Assembly: GCA_029834535.1 (NCBI GenBank)
Contig: JAQMWT010000524.1
Span: forward strand, 62,001 to 126,000
Source: Chrysophaeum taylorii
Lineage: Eukaryota > Sar > Pelagophyceae > Pelagomonadales > Pelagomonadaceae
Direction: 5' to 3'
DNA: 64,000 nt
Both the position numbers and the translations under genes were made by a program. Positions within the stretch are counted from its first letter, which is position 1, and each line of letters opens with the position of its first letter. The notes under the pieces are model-generated. The model worked only from the letters and a program-made list of their open reading frames with translations. It searched no databases and was not told the origin of the DNA. Below are positions 17,626 to 28,194 of the stretch, in pieces.

Positions 17626-19221
17626 TTAGTGAAGGTAGTAGTTCAGGGAGCAGTTAAAGGGCCCGACGAAATTGGCGGAACGTTGGAATACCGGGGCGAG
17701 GGCGGAGAGGGGCTCTTCCCCAAAATGGAGGAGGGGTTTGTAGGAGTTGCGGCGGTTCTCGTCCATCGCCAATCGGAGCACGGCGTCGACGAGAGGCGCG
17801 TATTCGGGGTTGGTCGCGAGGTTATCGCGCTCTAAGGGATCGGTCGTGAGATTAAAAAGCCACGTCGGACGAAGAAGAAGAGGAGGTGCGCTGCCGATGC
17901 AGGACTGTTCGCCGGAATAATTAATATCCGGGTCGTAATAGTCCGAGTTGTTGTAGACGCCGTGGAGGAGCTTGATGCCGTCGTCTCTGATCGCGACCGC
18001 GTACGTGTCCCCCAAACCCACGTAGAGGAGGGCGCGGCGGTTGATATTTAAAATTTCGTTTTGAAGGAATGGCCAATGATTGACAGAGGAAGTCTCATCA
18101 TCATCATCGAGGGTGCCGCCCGCGACCGCGAGGAGCGTGGCCAGCCAGTCGACGTGGTGTGCGAGGTTAGGGTACTCTGTCCCCCGGGCGGACGCGGGAA
18201 GCGCCGAGCCGGCGACGATCGCCGGAACGCGAATGCCGCCCTGAAAGTAATTGAACTTGCAGCCGCGGAGAGGGTAACTTGTACCAGCGAGATTCACGCC
18301 GCACGGGTAGGCGCCGTTGTCGCTGTGAACGACCACCAAGTAGTCGCCTCGACGACGAACTTTTTTTTTCTTTACCGCGTCGACGACGGCGCCGACGCGG
18401 GCGTCGGTCAAGCGGACGCCTTCTTCGAAGGCGTCGCGCGGAGACATTTTGATAAAGCCCTCGTTATCGTGGGGGCACTGGAAGGCGACCCACAAAAACA
18501 GCGGTCTGACGGCCTCTTCAATCACCGAGAGTGCCCTTTCCTCGAATATCTCGTCGCTAAACCTTAAATCCGTCACTCTTTCGAACAAAGATTCGGTAGC
18601 CGCGAACAAGTCAACGTGCCCGTCTTTCGTGAGGTGCGTGACGTAGTTGATGCCGCCGCTAAAGTACCCAACAAAGCTGTCGAAGCCCCGCGCCATGGGT
18701 AAATACGCGTCGTTGCAGTGACCGATATTCCATTTGCCCGCGCCGTGCGTTTCGTAGCCTTGGTCTCGAAAGTATTCCGGCAAAAGCTTGACTCCGATCG
18801 GTATCGAGTAGTTCGAGGACGGATGAATCTCGATATCGGAAGGCAAGATCCGCGAAAACCCGATCCGATGCGCGAACAACCCGCTCATCAGCGATGCCCG
18901 AGCCGCCGAGCATACCGGTTGTCCGTAGTACCTCGACAGAACCACGCCCTCCAGCGAAAGATTTTTGAGCGTCGGCGTCTTCGCGTCGTCCAGCCCGACG
19001 TCATCCAGCGTGATTAGGATAATGTCCGGACGACCACTTCTTTTTTCGAGCTCTGTGGTGGTGGTGGTGGTGGTGGTGGTGCTGCCGCGAACAACAACAA
19101 AGTCGAGCCCCCGGCTCCCCACGAACACCCCAGATGCCGCGATCGCTGCTGCGACCGCGCGCCCAAGTCGACGACGACGACGACGACGGTTCGCACCCAC
19201 CAGCAGCGGGGCACCCTCCAT
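17626..19221 (-). CDS. arylsulfatase-like sulfatase, membrane-anchored
   Basis: 531 aa from the first in-frame ATG (19221). An Arg run precedes a hydrophobic segment (about 20-37), probably a signal anchor. A poly-Thr stretch coded by a GGT/ACC repeat follows. The sulfatase fold begins at PDIILITLDDVG (metal-binding Asp73-Asp74). The formylglycine signature is CSAAR at 104-108; Cys104 is present, and Ala replaces the usual Pro. DNG and PLRGCK...QGGIRVP are also present. The lysine-histidine motif GKWHLG reads GKWNIG, so the catalytic His is Asn165. The length and C-terminal region fit type I sulfatases of the arylsulfatase B group, which hydrolyse sulfate esters on glycans. It starts about 280 bp from the divergent histidine-kinase gene. 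Activity is uncertain because of the His-to-Asn change. Confidence 0.88.
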   Translation of the reverse strand: MEGAPLLVGANRRRRRRRLGRAVAAAIAASGVFVGSRGLDFVVVRGSTTTTTTTTTELEKRSGRPDIILITLDDVGLDDAKTPTLKNLSLEGVVLSRYYGQPVCSAARASLMSGLFAHRIGFSRILPSDIEIHPSSNYSIPIGVKLLPEYFRDQGYETHGAGKWNIGHCNDAYLPMARGFDSFVGYFSGGINYVTHLTKDGHVDLFAATESLFERVTDLRFSDEIFEERALSVIEEAVRPLFLWVAFQCPHDNEGFIKMSPRDAFEEGVRLTDARVGAVVDAVKKKKVRRRGDYLVVVHSDNGAYPCGVNLAGTSYPLRGCKFNYFQGGIRVPAIVAGSALPASARGTEYPNLAHHVDWLATLLAVAGGTLDDDDETSSVNHWPFLQNEILNINRRALLYVGLGDTYAVAIRDDGIKLLHGVYNNSDYYDPDINYSGEQSCIGSAPPLLLRPTWLFNLTTDPLERDNLATNPEYAPLVDAVLRLAMDENRRNSYKPLLHFGEEPLSALAPVFQRSANFVGPFNCSLNYYLH

Positions 19222-19499
19222 CTCCAAAAAAGTGCTACATCGGTCTCCTTCTTCTTCTTCGGAAATTGTTTTTTCGGACTCTTTAACGGACGACGCCAAA
19301 CGGATCGCGCCAGTTCGTGCTCTTTTTTCCGGTGGTGGGTGTAGTAGCCGATCGATCGAGAAGCGACTTTTTAATAACCAACCCTCCTTATGATGATGGC
19401 CGTTTTTGCAGGAATCGCTTTTCTTCTGCGTTTCTTCAAATTCTCTTCGAGAGTCAGCAGAGGAGGGGTTTTCCTTATTAGAAAGGAAAGGAGGCGGCT

Positions 19500-21521
19500 A
19501 TGAAGCGAAAGGTTGAGGAGGAGGCCCCCGGTGGTGGTGGTGGTGGTGGTGGCGTGAAGCAGAAGATATGGCAGCGGTCCGAGCTCGGGGCGCTGAACTT
19601 GGCGGTCGAGGCCGTGTGGATCTTCGACTTTGAGAACGGGTGAGAAGAGGACTAGACCCGAAAAAACCAACCATTGTTAGGTTTATCTGGTGGGCGAACG
19701 AGACGAGTGTCCGGCTGTTCCAGGCCGAGAGTGTCGAGGAGCTGAGGAAGCGGGACTTTGGAAGCGCACGGAATGACAGCGTCGTCGTGAAGTGGTCGGT
19801 CGCGGATTTTAGAGAAAAGCAGATCGTCGCAGGCGGCGAGCGCGGCGTCGAAGCAGCGCGTACGCGCGACGGCGGAGCGGATGAAGGCAGGGGAAGCCGT
19901 GCACGAGGACTGGACGTTTTACCCCAAGGGCGAAGCCGTGGTGACGGTGCGGCTGACGAACACGGCTATTTACATCGAGGACGGGCGGCTGGCCATGCTC
20001 TGCCAGGGTCCCGCGATGCCCAAGTCCGAGATCGACAACGCGATGTTGCGGGGCATGGAGTTGTTCCGGCATCTTCCGATCTGCGTCGAGCAGCTGAGCC
20101 GGGAGGGGGCTATCATGCAGCAAAATCCCGCGGCCGAGGAGACGTTCGGCGCGGTCGGCGGGGCGCTGGCAGAGAGGTTTGTGGACGTCGGGGCGGGGCA
20201 GGCGTTCTGGACCGAGCTGCGCGAATCGGACCGGGGGTCTTGTTGCACGGCCGAGGCCCAGCTTCGCACGAAATCCGGCGATGTGAGATGGTTCTTGATC
20301 GACGGTCGCGCGAAGGTCGACCCTTGTTCGGGCGACGTCGTGCTTCTGACGTCGACGAGCGACGTCACGGCGAGGAAAATGGCGGAACTCGAACTGAAAA
20401 ACGCCAAGGAAGCCGCCGAGCTCGCGACCCGGAAGCGGTCCGAGTTCTTCGCCGTAATATCCCACGAGTTCCGGACGCCTTTGAATGGCGTGATCGGGTT
20501 TGCCGAACTTCTGAGAGAGGACGGAGCCGAGCTCTCGGCCGCGCACCGCGACTACCTCGCGACCATATGGGCCTCGGCCAAGGCGATGATGATCTTGGTG
20601 AACGACTTCCTGGATTTGGCCAAGCTCGAGGCGGGGAAAATGACCTTCGAGCGCGCGGCCTTGGACGCTTCCGCGGCCGTGCGCTCGGCCGTCGAGGTGA
20701 TTCGGCCGGCCGCCGACGCCAAGGGTCTCACGATCCGCGCGTACAACCATGTTGACGACAACATCCTCGGCGACCCAAACAGGGTGCGCCAGATCCTCCT
20801 CAACTTTCTCTCGAACGCGGTCAAGTTCACGCCGGAAGGTGGCTCGATCACGGTCGTCGCCGCGAGACGCGAAGAGAACGTCAGATTCGAGTGCCGGGAT
20901 ACCGGAATCGGCATCGCCAAGGAGGACCAGCCCAAGCTCTTCGCCAACTTCGCGCAGGTCGACGTGTCGGTCGCTCGAAAGTATGGCGGCACCGGCCTCG
21001 GCCTCGCCGTGTGTCGCGAAATCGCTAAAGCCCTCGGCGGCTCGGTCGGCGTCGAGAGCGACGAGAGTCGGGGCTCTACCTTCTGGTTCGACCTCCCGTT
21101 TCGCAAGTTCGAGGGGAGTCTCCACGAAGTTGACAGCAAACCCCTACTCTCTCCGCAAAAAAGGCTTCGCGTTTTGGTCGCCGAGGACAACGCGACCAAT
21201 CAGAAACTCGTCGCCGCGATCCTATCCAAGCTCGGCCACGAACCGGTTGTCGTTGCGAACGGAAGCCTCGCCGTCGAAGCTCTCCAAGCCTCGACCTTTG
21301 ATTTCGCCTTCTTAGACCGCCAGATGCCGGTGCTCGGGGGCGAGGACGCCGCGCGCGCTATAAGGCAACTCGGTTTTACTCTGCCTATAATAGGCCTCAC
21401 CGCCGACTACGCTCACGACGCCAAACAACACTTCATAAACTGCGGCATGAACGACTGCTTTGCCAAACCATTCCGCATCGCCCAAATCCGCGACGCGATC
21501 GCGAAATACGGACCTTCTTGA
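19500..21521 (+). CDS. hybrid sensor histidine kinase with PAS-like input and receiver
   Basis: The 5' part is split by two tiny introns, 19640-19680 (41 nt, GTGAGA...TTAG) and 19787-19832 (46 nt, GTGAAG...CGCAG). Joining exons 19500-19639, 19681-19786 and 19833-21521 gives 644 aa in one frame. The N-terminus reads VWIFDFENG then FIWWANETSVRLFQAESVEE, then HEDWTFYPKG, a PAS-like sensor; a second PAS-like region with LSREGAIMQQNPAAEETFG follows. The dimerisation helix has SHEFRTPLNG with phospho-acceptor His293. N, G1 and G2 boxes are visible (NFLSNAVKFTPEG, DTGIGI, GGTGLGLAV). The receiver ends the protein with phospho-acceptor Asp577 (FLDRQMP), GLTA and AKPF. No transmembrane segment, so probably cytosolic. 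The second splice junction is inferred from the frame and domain continuity; the signal is unknown. Confidence 0.88.
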
Positions 21522-21572
21522 ATTTTACTTCATGTTTACGACGATTACGATTATTATATTTCGGTTATTAAT

Positions 21573-22223
21573 TTATTTCTTCTTCTCCTTCGTATACACA
21601 GCTGTTCTTCGTGGGTGGGAGAGCGCCGCCAACCGGGCCCGCGCCCGTCTGGCCCGGCGCCGATTTATCGCGCGGTCGCGTTCTGCGAAGATATCTTTAA
21701 ACGGCTGGGCTCGGAGCTCGAATATGTCCTCCTTTTTTTCCGGACGGAGCAGCAGCTTGGACCGGGGCACGTCCATAACGTAGTGGAAAATCCCCCCGAG
21801 TTGGACGTAAACAAGGTCGCAAAACTCCGCAAAGCTCACCGTCCCGGAGCCATCCTTGTCGACGCGCCGGAAAACATCCTCGACGTCCTCGCGTATACCC
21901 CCGAGATCTTCGAACATCGCTTTCAGCTCCTCCAAATCCACCGTCCCCGAGTTGTCGGTGTCGTAGCTGCGGAACAGCCTCCGAAACTTCTTGACCTCCT
22001 CGGGCGTCCACTCCCCGTCGTTCTCCAGATGCAAGTCATACAACGTCCGTCGGCGCCGCCTACACTCCTTCACCTTCAACACCTTGGCCCGTCGCCAACA
22101 CAAGGCGTGGCGGACGATCACGGTGTCCCCGACCTCTGGAAACAACGACCGCGCATCCGTCTCCCGAGACCGTCGAGCGAGAGCACCATAGTACTTGTGG
22201 CTCTCGATCTGAGAACCAAACAT
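21573..22223 (-). CDS. EF-hand calcium-binding protein
   Basis: 216 aa. Two canonical EF-hand loops lie in the middle: DTDNSGTVDLEE (about 89-100) and DKDGSGTVSFAE (about 124-135), each with acidic residues at positions 1, 3, 5 and 12. The N-terminal 60 residues include VGDTVIVRHALCWRRAKVLK, which may form a small Tudor or SH3-like barrel. The C-terminus is basic (RRRARRARARL). It looks like a two-EF-hand calcium sensor; the partner is unknown. The start codon lies 90 bp from that of the divergent kinesin gene, so the two probably share a promoter. Confidence 0.82.
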   Translation of the reverse strand: MFGSQIESHKYYGALARRSRETDARSLFPEVGDTVIVRHALCWRRAKVLKVKECRRRRRTLYDLHLENDGEWTPEEVKKFRRLFRSYDTDNSGTVDLEELKAMFEDLGGIREDVEDVFRRVDKDGSGTVSFAEFCDLVYVQLGGIFHYVMDVPRSKLLLRPEKKEDIFELRAQPFKDIFAERDRAINRRRARRARARLAALSHPRRTAVYTKEKKK

Positions 22224-22313
22224 AATAATAACAAGAAGCTGCTTCTTTTTTTGGATACGTAGGAGGAAGGATACGTCGCGACGATGGAGGAGGTCTAGAG
22301 ACCACCATCATAT

Positions 22314-25085
22314 ATGTCGTCGTCGTCGTCGTCGACCAACGTCGCCGTGGCCGTGCGATGCCGGCCCATCAGCTCCAAGGAGACGGGTCTCGGGAGCAAG
22401 TGCGCCGTCTTGGTCGACGACAAGGCGCAGTCGATCACGGTGGTGGGCGGCGGCGGCGGCGGCGCGGAAGAGAAGACCTTCACCTTCGACCTCGTGTACC
22501 CGGGCGAGACCCCGCAGCCGCCCATCTACGAGGACATCGGCGCGCCGCTGATCACCAAGGCGCTCGAAGGATTCAACGGAACCGTGTTCGCCTACGGCCA
22601 AACCGGATCGGGCAAGACCCACACGATGATGGGCGTGCTCGGCGACAAAGAGCTCGAGGGCATCGTGCCTCGGCTCACCGAGGACTTGTTTTGCCGCGTC
22701 ATGCGGACCATCGAGGAAAAGGGAGGGGCCTTGGGCGACGCCGAGTACGAGTACGAGGAGGAGGAGGAGAAGAAGGAGGCCGTGCGGTTTATGATCACCG
22801 TTTCTTTCTTGGAGATCTACAACGAGGTCATCCACGACCTGCTCAACCCGCAGTCCAACAAAGTCCTCAAGATCCGCGAGCACCCCGACATGGGCATCTA
22901 CGTCGAGTCCTTGTGCGAGCTGGCCGTCAAGACGCCCGGCGACATCTTCCGGCTGATAGACCAGGGAAACAGGGTGAGGCGCGTCGCGAGCACCGCGATG
23001 AACGAGCGGTCTTCGCGGTCGCATTCGGTCTTCACGCTCAACATCCAACAAAAAGCGACCAAGGAAATCGAGGCCGGCGTCGAGCGCGAGACGGCGTTAT
23101 CGTCCAAGCTGAATTTGGTGGACCTGGCCGGATCGGAGAGAGCCGACAAAACGGGGGCCGAGGGATCGACGCTGCGCGAGGGCGCTGCCATAAACCAGTC
23201 GCTCATGGCGCTCGGGGGGGTCATCAACGCCCTCTCCGAAAACGCGGCCTTCGTGCCGTACCGCAACTCGAAGCTCACGCGCCTGCTCCAGGAATCGCTG
23301 GGCGGCAACGCGAGGACGGTGATGGTCGCGAACGTATCGCCCGCCGACTACAACCTCGAGGAAACGCTCGGGACCTTGCGATATGCGAGTCGCGCAAAAA
23401 AAATCCAAAACAAGGTCGTGCGCAACGAGGACGTCCACGAGCGCGTGATCCGCGAGCTCCAGGAAGAAATCGACCGGCTGAGAACCGAGCTCGCCGCCGC
23501 GACGCGGGAGACGGTCGGCGTCGAGCAAGAGGCCGAGCTCGAGGCGCGCGTCGCGCAAGCCCGGGCGGCCGAGGCAGCACTCCAGGAACGCATCGCGAAC
23601 ATGGAGTACGCCAAGGAGGAGGAGTGGGCCGAGCGCGAAAGGCTCACGGCCGAGCTCGAAGAGGAGCGCAAAAACAACCTCAACCGCGCCGTGCGGGACG
23701 TCGTGTCGTCGGTCAAGCAGGAGAAGCTCGCGCTCATCACCAGAGTCCGGGAGCTCCAGGACAAGCGAGCCGCCAAACAAAAGGAGCTCGGGGACCTCAA
23801 GGATACCTACAAATCGTCCAAAAAGGATCTCGAGAGCGCGATGATTTCGTACGAGCAGAAGCAGATCGCGCACGACAAGCTCGACCGGTCGGCGCCGACG
23901 TTCGACGCGTCGGCCGACGAGCTGCTGCGATTGCTCACCGACCTCGAGGCGCGTCGGGCGCGGGTCGTCGAGATACGAGCCCAGGTTGGCGTCTCGAAGA
24001 CGGCCGTCAACGACCTCGAGAAAGAGATCACGGCGACCCGCGCCGAGCTCGCCGCGGCGGCGTCGACGATCGCCGAAAACGACCGCCTCCGCGCCGCGAT
24101 CCAAGAGGAGGAACGCCTCGCCTTCCAGTCGCAACGGGACGCCTACCTCAACGAGCAGCTCGCGGCCGAAAAAACGAAACTCGAGAAGCGCCGCCGCGAG
24201 CTCTCGCGCCGCGAGTCCACCATGAACGAAGCGGCCGAGGCCTCCGCCGTCGCCCTCGCGGACGCCGCGAAGCGTGCCGACCTCTTGACCCAGGAGCTCG
24301 ACATGTACAAGAGCGAGCGCGACCACCTCAAGCAGCAGCTCGAGCTCCTCCACTCGGACCTCGACCACGCGCGCGGCGATTGCCACAAGCTCGAGGAGGA
24401 ACTCCGCGAGACGGCAGACCGTCTCGCCAAAGCCGAGTTCGAGGTCGAGAACGAACGCGGCAAGACAGAGAATCTCAAACAGGAGCTCTGGGAGCGCCAG
24501 GAACACGGCGACGAACTCGTCGACCAGCTCGCCGCCAAAGACAAGGAGCTCCGCGCGATGGAGCGCGTCGCCCTCGACCACAAGGAGCACGTCAGGCGCG
24601 ACCGCGTCGACAAGGCCAACGAGGCCAAGAAGCAACGCAGAGCCCTCGCCCCTCCCGATCATCATCATCATCATCATCCGTTGCCGGGCGTCGCCGAGGC
24701 CAAGGTATCATCATCGGGGAATGACGACCACTTCTTGACCGATTCGAGGCGCGGCGTCACAGCCCGCGACGGCGACGACGACGACGACGACGACTACTCT
24801 GTGCTCGTCTCAAAAAATGACGCCGCCGACCTCGAGCACACCGTCGCTAGACTCCGCGCGGAGAACCGTCAGCTCGAGCGCGACGCCAAGGAGGACGCCT
24901 TCAGCGTCTTCAAGGGCCTCATGGACGTGACCACCAAAGACCGCCTCGCCCTAACCGCCCAGCGCGACGAACTACAGCACCTCCTCAAGCAGAGCGTCCA
25001 GGACATTATCCACCTCCAGCGCCTCAACGACGAGTACAAGCGCGAGCTCGACCTCAGAAGAAGCCTCGACTGCGACCACTTGTGA
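22314..25085 (+). CDS. kinesin motor protein, N-terminal motor, kinesin-2-like
   Basis: 923 aa, no introns. The motor domain (about 9-370) has the P-loop GQTGSGKT at 95-102, switch I NERSSRSHSVF, switch II LVDLAGSERADKTGAEG, and YRNSKLTRLLQESLGG. An acidic insert (EYEYEEEEEKKE) sits in an internal loop. The neck NKVVRNEDVHERVIRELQEE resembles the kinesin-2 neck. About 370-740 is a long coiled coil; a His run and an Asp run precede a last coiled coil (about 835-920). Plus-end-directed transport, possibly intraflagellar, is the family role; subfamily assignment is tentative. Starts 90 bp from the divergent EF-hand gene. Confidence 0.93.
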   Translation: MSSSSSSTNVAVAVRCRPISSKETGLGSKCAVLVDDKAQSITVVGGGGGGAEEKTFTFDLVYPGETPQPPIYEDIGAPLITKALEGFNGTVFAYGQTGSGKTHTMMGVLGDKELEGIVPRLTEDLFCRVMRTIEEKGGALGDAEYEYEEEEEKKEAVRFMITVSFLEIYNEVIHDLLNPQSNKVLKIREHPDMGIYVESLCELAVKTPGDIFRLIDQGNRVRRVASTAMNERSSRSHSVFTLNIQQKATKEIEAGVERETALSSKLNLVDLAGSERADKTGAEGSTLREGAAINQSLMALGGVINALSENAAFVPYRNSKLTRLLQESLGGNARTVMVANVSPADYNLEETLGTLRYASRAKKIQNKVVRNEDVHERVIRELQEEIDRLRTELAAATRETVGVEQEAELEARVAQARAAEAALQERIANMEYAKEEEWAERERLTAELEEERKNNLNRAVRDVVSSVKQEKLALITRVRELQDKRAAKQKELGDLKDTYKSSKKDLESAMISYEQKQIAHDKLDRSAPTFDASADELLRLLTDLEARRARVVEIRAQVGVSKTAVNDLEKEITATRAELAAAASTIAENDRLRAAIQEEERLAFQSQRDAYLNEQLAAEKTKLEKRRRELSRRESTMNEAAEASAVALADAAKRADLLTQELDMYKSERDHLKQQLELLHSDLDHARGDCHKLEEELRETADRLAKAEFEVENERGKTENLKQELWERQEHGDELVDQLAAKDKELRAMERVALDHKEHVRRDRVDKANEAKKQRRALAPPDHHHHHHPLPGVAEAKVSSSGNDDHFLTDSRRGVTARDGDDDDDDDYSVLVSKNDAADLEHTVARLRAENRQLERDAKEDAFSVFKGLMDVTTKDRLALTAQRDELQHLLKQSVQDIIHLQRLNDEYKRELDLRRSLDCDHL

Positions 25086-25963
25086 TCACTCTTGTTGCAA
25101 TCCTAGGAGCGCCGACTAACGTCCATTGGTGGTGGACCATAATAATAATAATTCTCCTCCGTTTTGCTTTGGAACGACCTAGCTACCGAATATATATGTG
25201 ACAAGGTTCATCCGCAAAATCACTCTATATCACGCGGCCCGAGTTACGAAACACTGCTGGGTGGTGGTGCTTGGTCACCACGAATACAGCAACTGGTGAC
25301 AAAGGGGCGGCCGCCAGCTTGTCAATCACCGTCGTCGTCCGTCGCGCCGCTGAGCACTGCGTCTCTTTGGCTATACCACGATGCTCGTTATGATTTCCCC
25401 CCGACCTCCGAGGCAATAATTGATTGTAAAGACAGGACGTGGCCTTTGACTCGCCGCCGCCGCCGCCGCCTTGGAGGCCGCCGAGGGGCCGTTGTTCTCG
25501 AACTCCGGCATTGACGACCGACAACGTACTTGACACCGAGTCAATGACGCGAGCGAGGATGGCCTAGACCGGAACAGCCGTTGCGGTACTGAGGAGCAAA
25601 CCTCTTGGCAAACTAATAACCAAAATGTTCGCCGACGAGGAGATATCGAAAACGTGACCCCAGGTCTTTTCCGGCCGCTCGTCGCACCACGAACCGGCCC
25701 ATCACGAAATTAATTATTCTTAGCGTTTCACGCACTTTTTTGGTAGATCCGCCGCATCGCGGGAGCGTCGATGAGATGATCGCCATATATATTCATGCGC
25801 AACGTCTGCGGCTCAACCGAGCCAAAGCGCCTGCTGCGGTTTTAATAAATTTTCAGAAAATCGAAGCCTCTAGACAATAATAATAGATTTATTGTTTAAA
25901 AGAATTCAAAATTCTTAGATCTGTCGTGTAACCGTCATCAACGAACCGCATGCGCGTGACGAC
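25086..25963. other. intergenic, no supported gene
   Basis: AT-richer spacer of 878 bp between the kinesin and the Cys-rich membrane protein. Short frames exist but none resembles a gene. Several TATA-like stretches (25186-25200, 25787-25793, 25877-25890) might serve promoters. Confidence 0.5.
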
Positions 25964-28093
25964 ATGAAAGTGCTGATCATCTTGTGGTGGGTCAAGGCCA
26001 CGGGGAGCAGCTCCGACGACGACTGCGTCGCCATCGTCGACGGCAGCAGGTCGAACGACAGGGCCGACGAATCCTGTGCGCACGCGCCGCTTCCCGACAC
26101 GGATCCACCTATCCTGTACGTCCACCGCGAGCTTGACGTGGCAGGCGTACGCTGTTGTGACGACCACGGATGGGCCGAGAGCGTCTGCGAGTCGCGGTGC
26201 GAGGCCGTCAACTTTACCGTGGCCGAAGCGCGGTGCAGCGATCTCGGCGCGTGGCTCTGCTCGCTCGACAACATCTGGGACGGCTCGGGTATTGGGACGG
26301 GCTGCGGCTACGACTTCATGCATGTCTGGACCAGCACTTTGGGGTCGTGTCCCGAGCCGCCAACGCAGCGTCCGATGCAAAAGCCGATACCGAGGCCGAC
26401 GGCTAAGCCGTCGGAACCTGTTCCGAGTCAAAAGCCCACGCAAAAGCCGATACCGAGGCCGACGGCTAAGCCGTCGGAACCTGTTCCGAGTCAAAAGCCC
26501 ACGCAAAATCCGACGACGAGGCCGACGGCTAAGCCGTCGGCCGGCCCGAGTCCAAAGCCCACGTACGAGCCGAGTTACGAGCCGAGCTACCAGCCGACGA
26601 GACACCCAACCAGGGCACCGACTCGTCGGCCCACCGAAAGACCGACGAGGCAGCCGACGGCCGATCCGTCGGGACATTCCGCGTTAGAAAGAAACGATCC
26701 GACGCGCAGACCTACTACTACGAGCTCGCCGACGTTGGACTGCGTTGCTATCGTGGACGGGAAGCCCGAGGAGGCCCCGAGTCGGGAAGATGTCTGCGTT
26801 CTTCTGTCGGACGTCGGCAAACCCGATGTCCTCTACGCCCGCGCGGTCGACGGCGTCGCCGGCGTGCGCTGCTGCAGCACCGACAACGTTTCCGCGCGAG
26901 TAGCGAAGAGCTTCTGCGACTCGGCTTGCGAGCTCGTCCCTTTTGCGACCGCCGTAGTTCGATGCCAAGCCAACGGAATGCGACTCTGCTCCCAGGCAGA
27001 GGTCCTCGACGGCGTCACCGTCAACACGGGCTGCTCGTACGATTTTACGTACGTTTGGACCAGCACGGCGGTCGCGTGCCCCGCAGAGACGACAACCTCC
27101 GCACCCACCACCATGCCGTCGTCGTCGAGAAAAAACCTGGCTCTCGGCGAACCCACCACCTTTACGCCTTCTTCTCAGGCAACTGTCCGCCACCTCTTCG
27201 CGTCGCCGAGCGCCGCCGCCGCGCGCGATTCGCGGTCGCCGACGTCCGAGCAAACGGCAACCACATCGTTTGGCGCGTCGAGCGCTTTCGCTTTGACAGG
27301 CGTCAGCGCTGCGGGGGTTCAGGAGGACGAGATTCGAGTGCTTGGGCACGCTATCCTCGAGGCGGTGCCGCTGGTCGTTGCGATCGAGGCCGCTGAGGCC
27401 GCGGACGCCGCGAACGCGACGCGCGTGGACTTCGCGTGCAGAGTGGTCGCGAACGCTGCGGCGGCCGCACTGATTGAGGCTCTTGCCGCGGCCATCGAGA
27501 GCGGCGACTTGCAATCGCTACTCGTCGGCCGCGGAACGCGCCTCGACAACGCGTCGCTCGACGTCGAACGCTCGTTATTTTTGGTGAGGACGGAGACGCG
27601 ACTCGGAGTCTCGACGTACGCGCCGTCAGCAGCCGGGACCCAGGACAGAAGAGACGGCTCATCAAACAGAAGATTCATCCAGAGCGCGAGACGCGTCGCC
27701 GCGATTGTCGTAGTGACGGTGGTTGCAGCGGCGCTGATGACGTGCGCGCGTGCTGCGCGCGGACGGCGTCGATCGCACTGCCGGAGACCGAGCGTCGTGA
27801 ACGCAGTCCCTCTCGCGAGAGCCGAGGTTCTCTGCTCCACAAACGACGATGAACGGAAGGAGGATGGTTTTGCGCCGCCATCGTCGGCACCAACAAACGA
27901 CTGTGACTCGCTCTTCGCCATAGCACCTCACGAGGACTTCGCCTACCACGATCTCGTCGTCCGCTTGTTCCGCGAAGCTTCGAGTATCCTCCTCACCACC
28001 GACGACGACGACGAGTCGGAGAAACCGCTACCATCCTCCTCCTCCTCAGAGAAGAAGGAGAACTCTCCTCCGACCGCAGTCGAGATCGAGTAG
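25964..28093 (+). CDS. single-pass membrane protein with two Cys-rich domains and Pro-Thr linker
   Basis: 709 aa. A short hydrophobic leader (about 1-14) is followed by a Cys-rich domain (about 20-125) and a 110-residue PTxxP-rich linker with an almost perfect internal repeat (KPIPRPTAKPSEPVPSQKPT twice). A second copy of the Cys-rich domain (about 258-370) follows. Both copies share CVAIVDG, GVRCC, C...C, an RC...G.(R/W)LCS step, GC.YDF and VWTST, with about eight conserved Cys, which suggests disulfide-bonded extracellular modules. After an Ala-rich region, a transmembrane helix (about 580-598, VAAIVVVTVVAAALM) and a basic stop-transfer lead to an acidic cytosolic tail. Looks like a surface or cell-covering protein. 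I do not know the named family. Confidence 0.75.
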   Translation: MKVLIILWWVKATGSSSDDDCVAIVDGSRSNDRADESCAHAPLPDTDPPILYVHRELDVAGVRCCDDHGWAESVCESRCEAVNFTVAEARCSDLGAWLCSLDNIWDGSGIGTGCGYDFMHVWTSTLGSCPEPPTQRPMQKPIPRPTAKPSEPVPSQKPTQKPIPRPTAKPSEPVPSQKPTQNPTTRPTAKPSAGPSPKPTYEPSYEPSYQPTRHPTRAPTRRPTERPTRQPTADPSGHSALERNDPTRRPTTTSSPTLDCVAIVDGKPEEAPSREDVCVLLSDVGKPDVLYARAVDGVAGVRCCSTDNVSARVAKSFCDSACELVPFATAVVRCQANGMRLCSQAEVLDGVTVNTGCSYDFTYVWTSTAVACPAETTTSAPTTMPSSSRKNLALGEPTTFTPSSQATVRHLFASPSAAAARDSRSPTSEQTATTSFGASSAFALTGVSAAGVQEDEIRVLGHAILEAVPLVVAIEAAEAADAANATRVDFACRVVANAAAAALIEALAAAIESGDLQSLLVGRGTRLDNASLDVERSLFLVRTETRLGVSTYAPSAAGTQDRRDGSSNRRFIQSARRVAAIVVVTVVAAALMTCARAARGRRRSHCRRPSVVNAVPLARAEVLCSTNDDERKEDGFAPPSSAPTNDCDSLFAIAPHEDFAYHDLVVRLFREASSILLTTDDDDESEKPLPSSSSSEKKENSPPTAVEIE

Positions 28094-28194
28094 ATGCACA
28101 GCATATTATAGGTAGGCGAGACCTATGATGTCCGTCCAGGGTGCGCGTGGATGATGATGAATCGCACGAGCACCAAAAAAAATCGATCCATCCA

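Noticed and set aside
19809-21125. A 438-codon minus frame opposite the histidine kinase
   Set aside because: Antisense shadow of the kinase gene.
23097-24677. A 526-codon minus-strand frame opposite the kinesin
   Set aside because: Antisense shadow of a well-supported gene with no motif of its own.
22358-24724. A 788-codon Arg-rich open frame inside the kinesin gene
   Set aside because: It is a shifted-frame shadow of the kinesin coiled coil produced by high GC and regular codon use.
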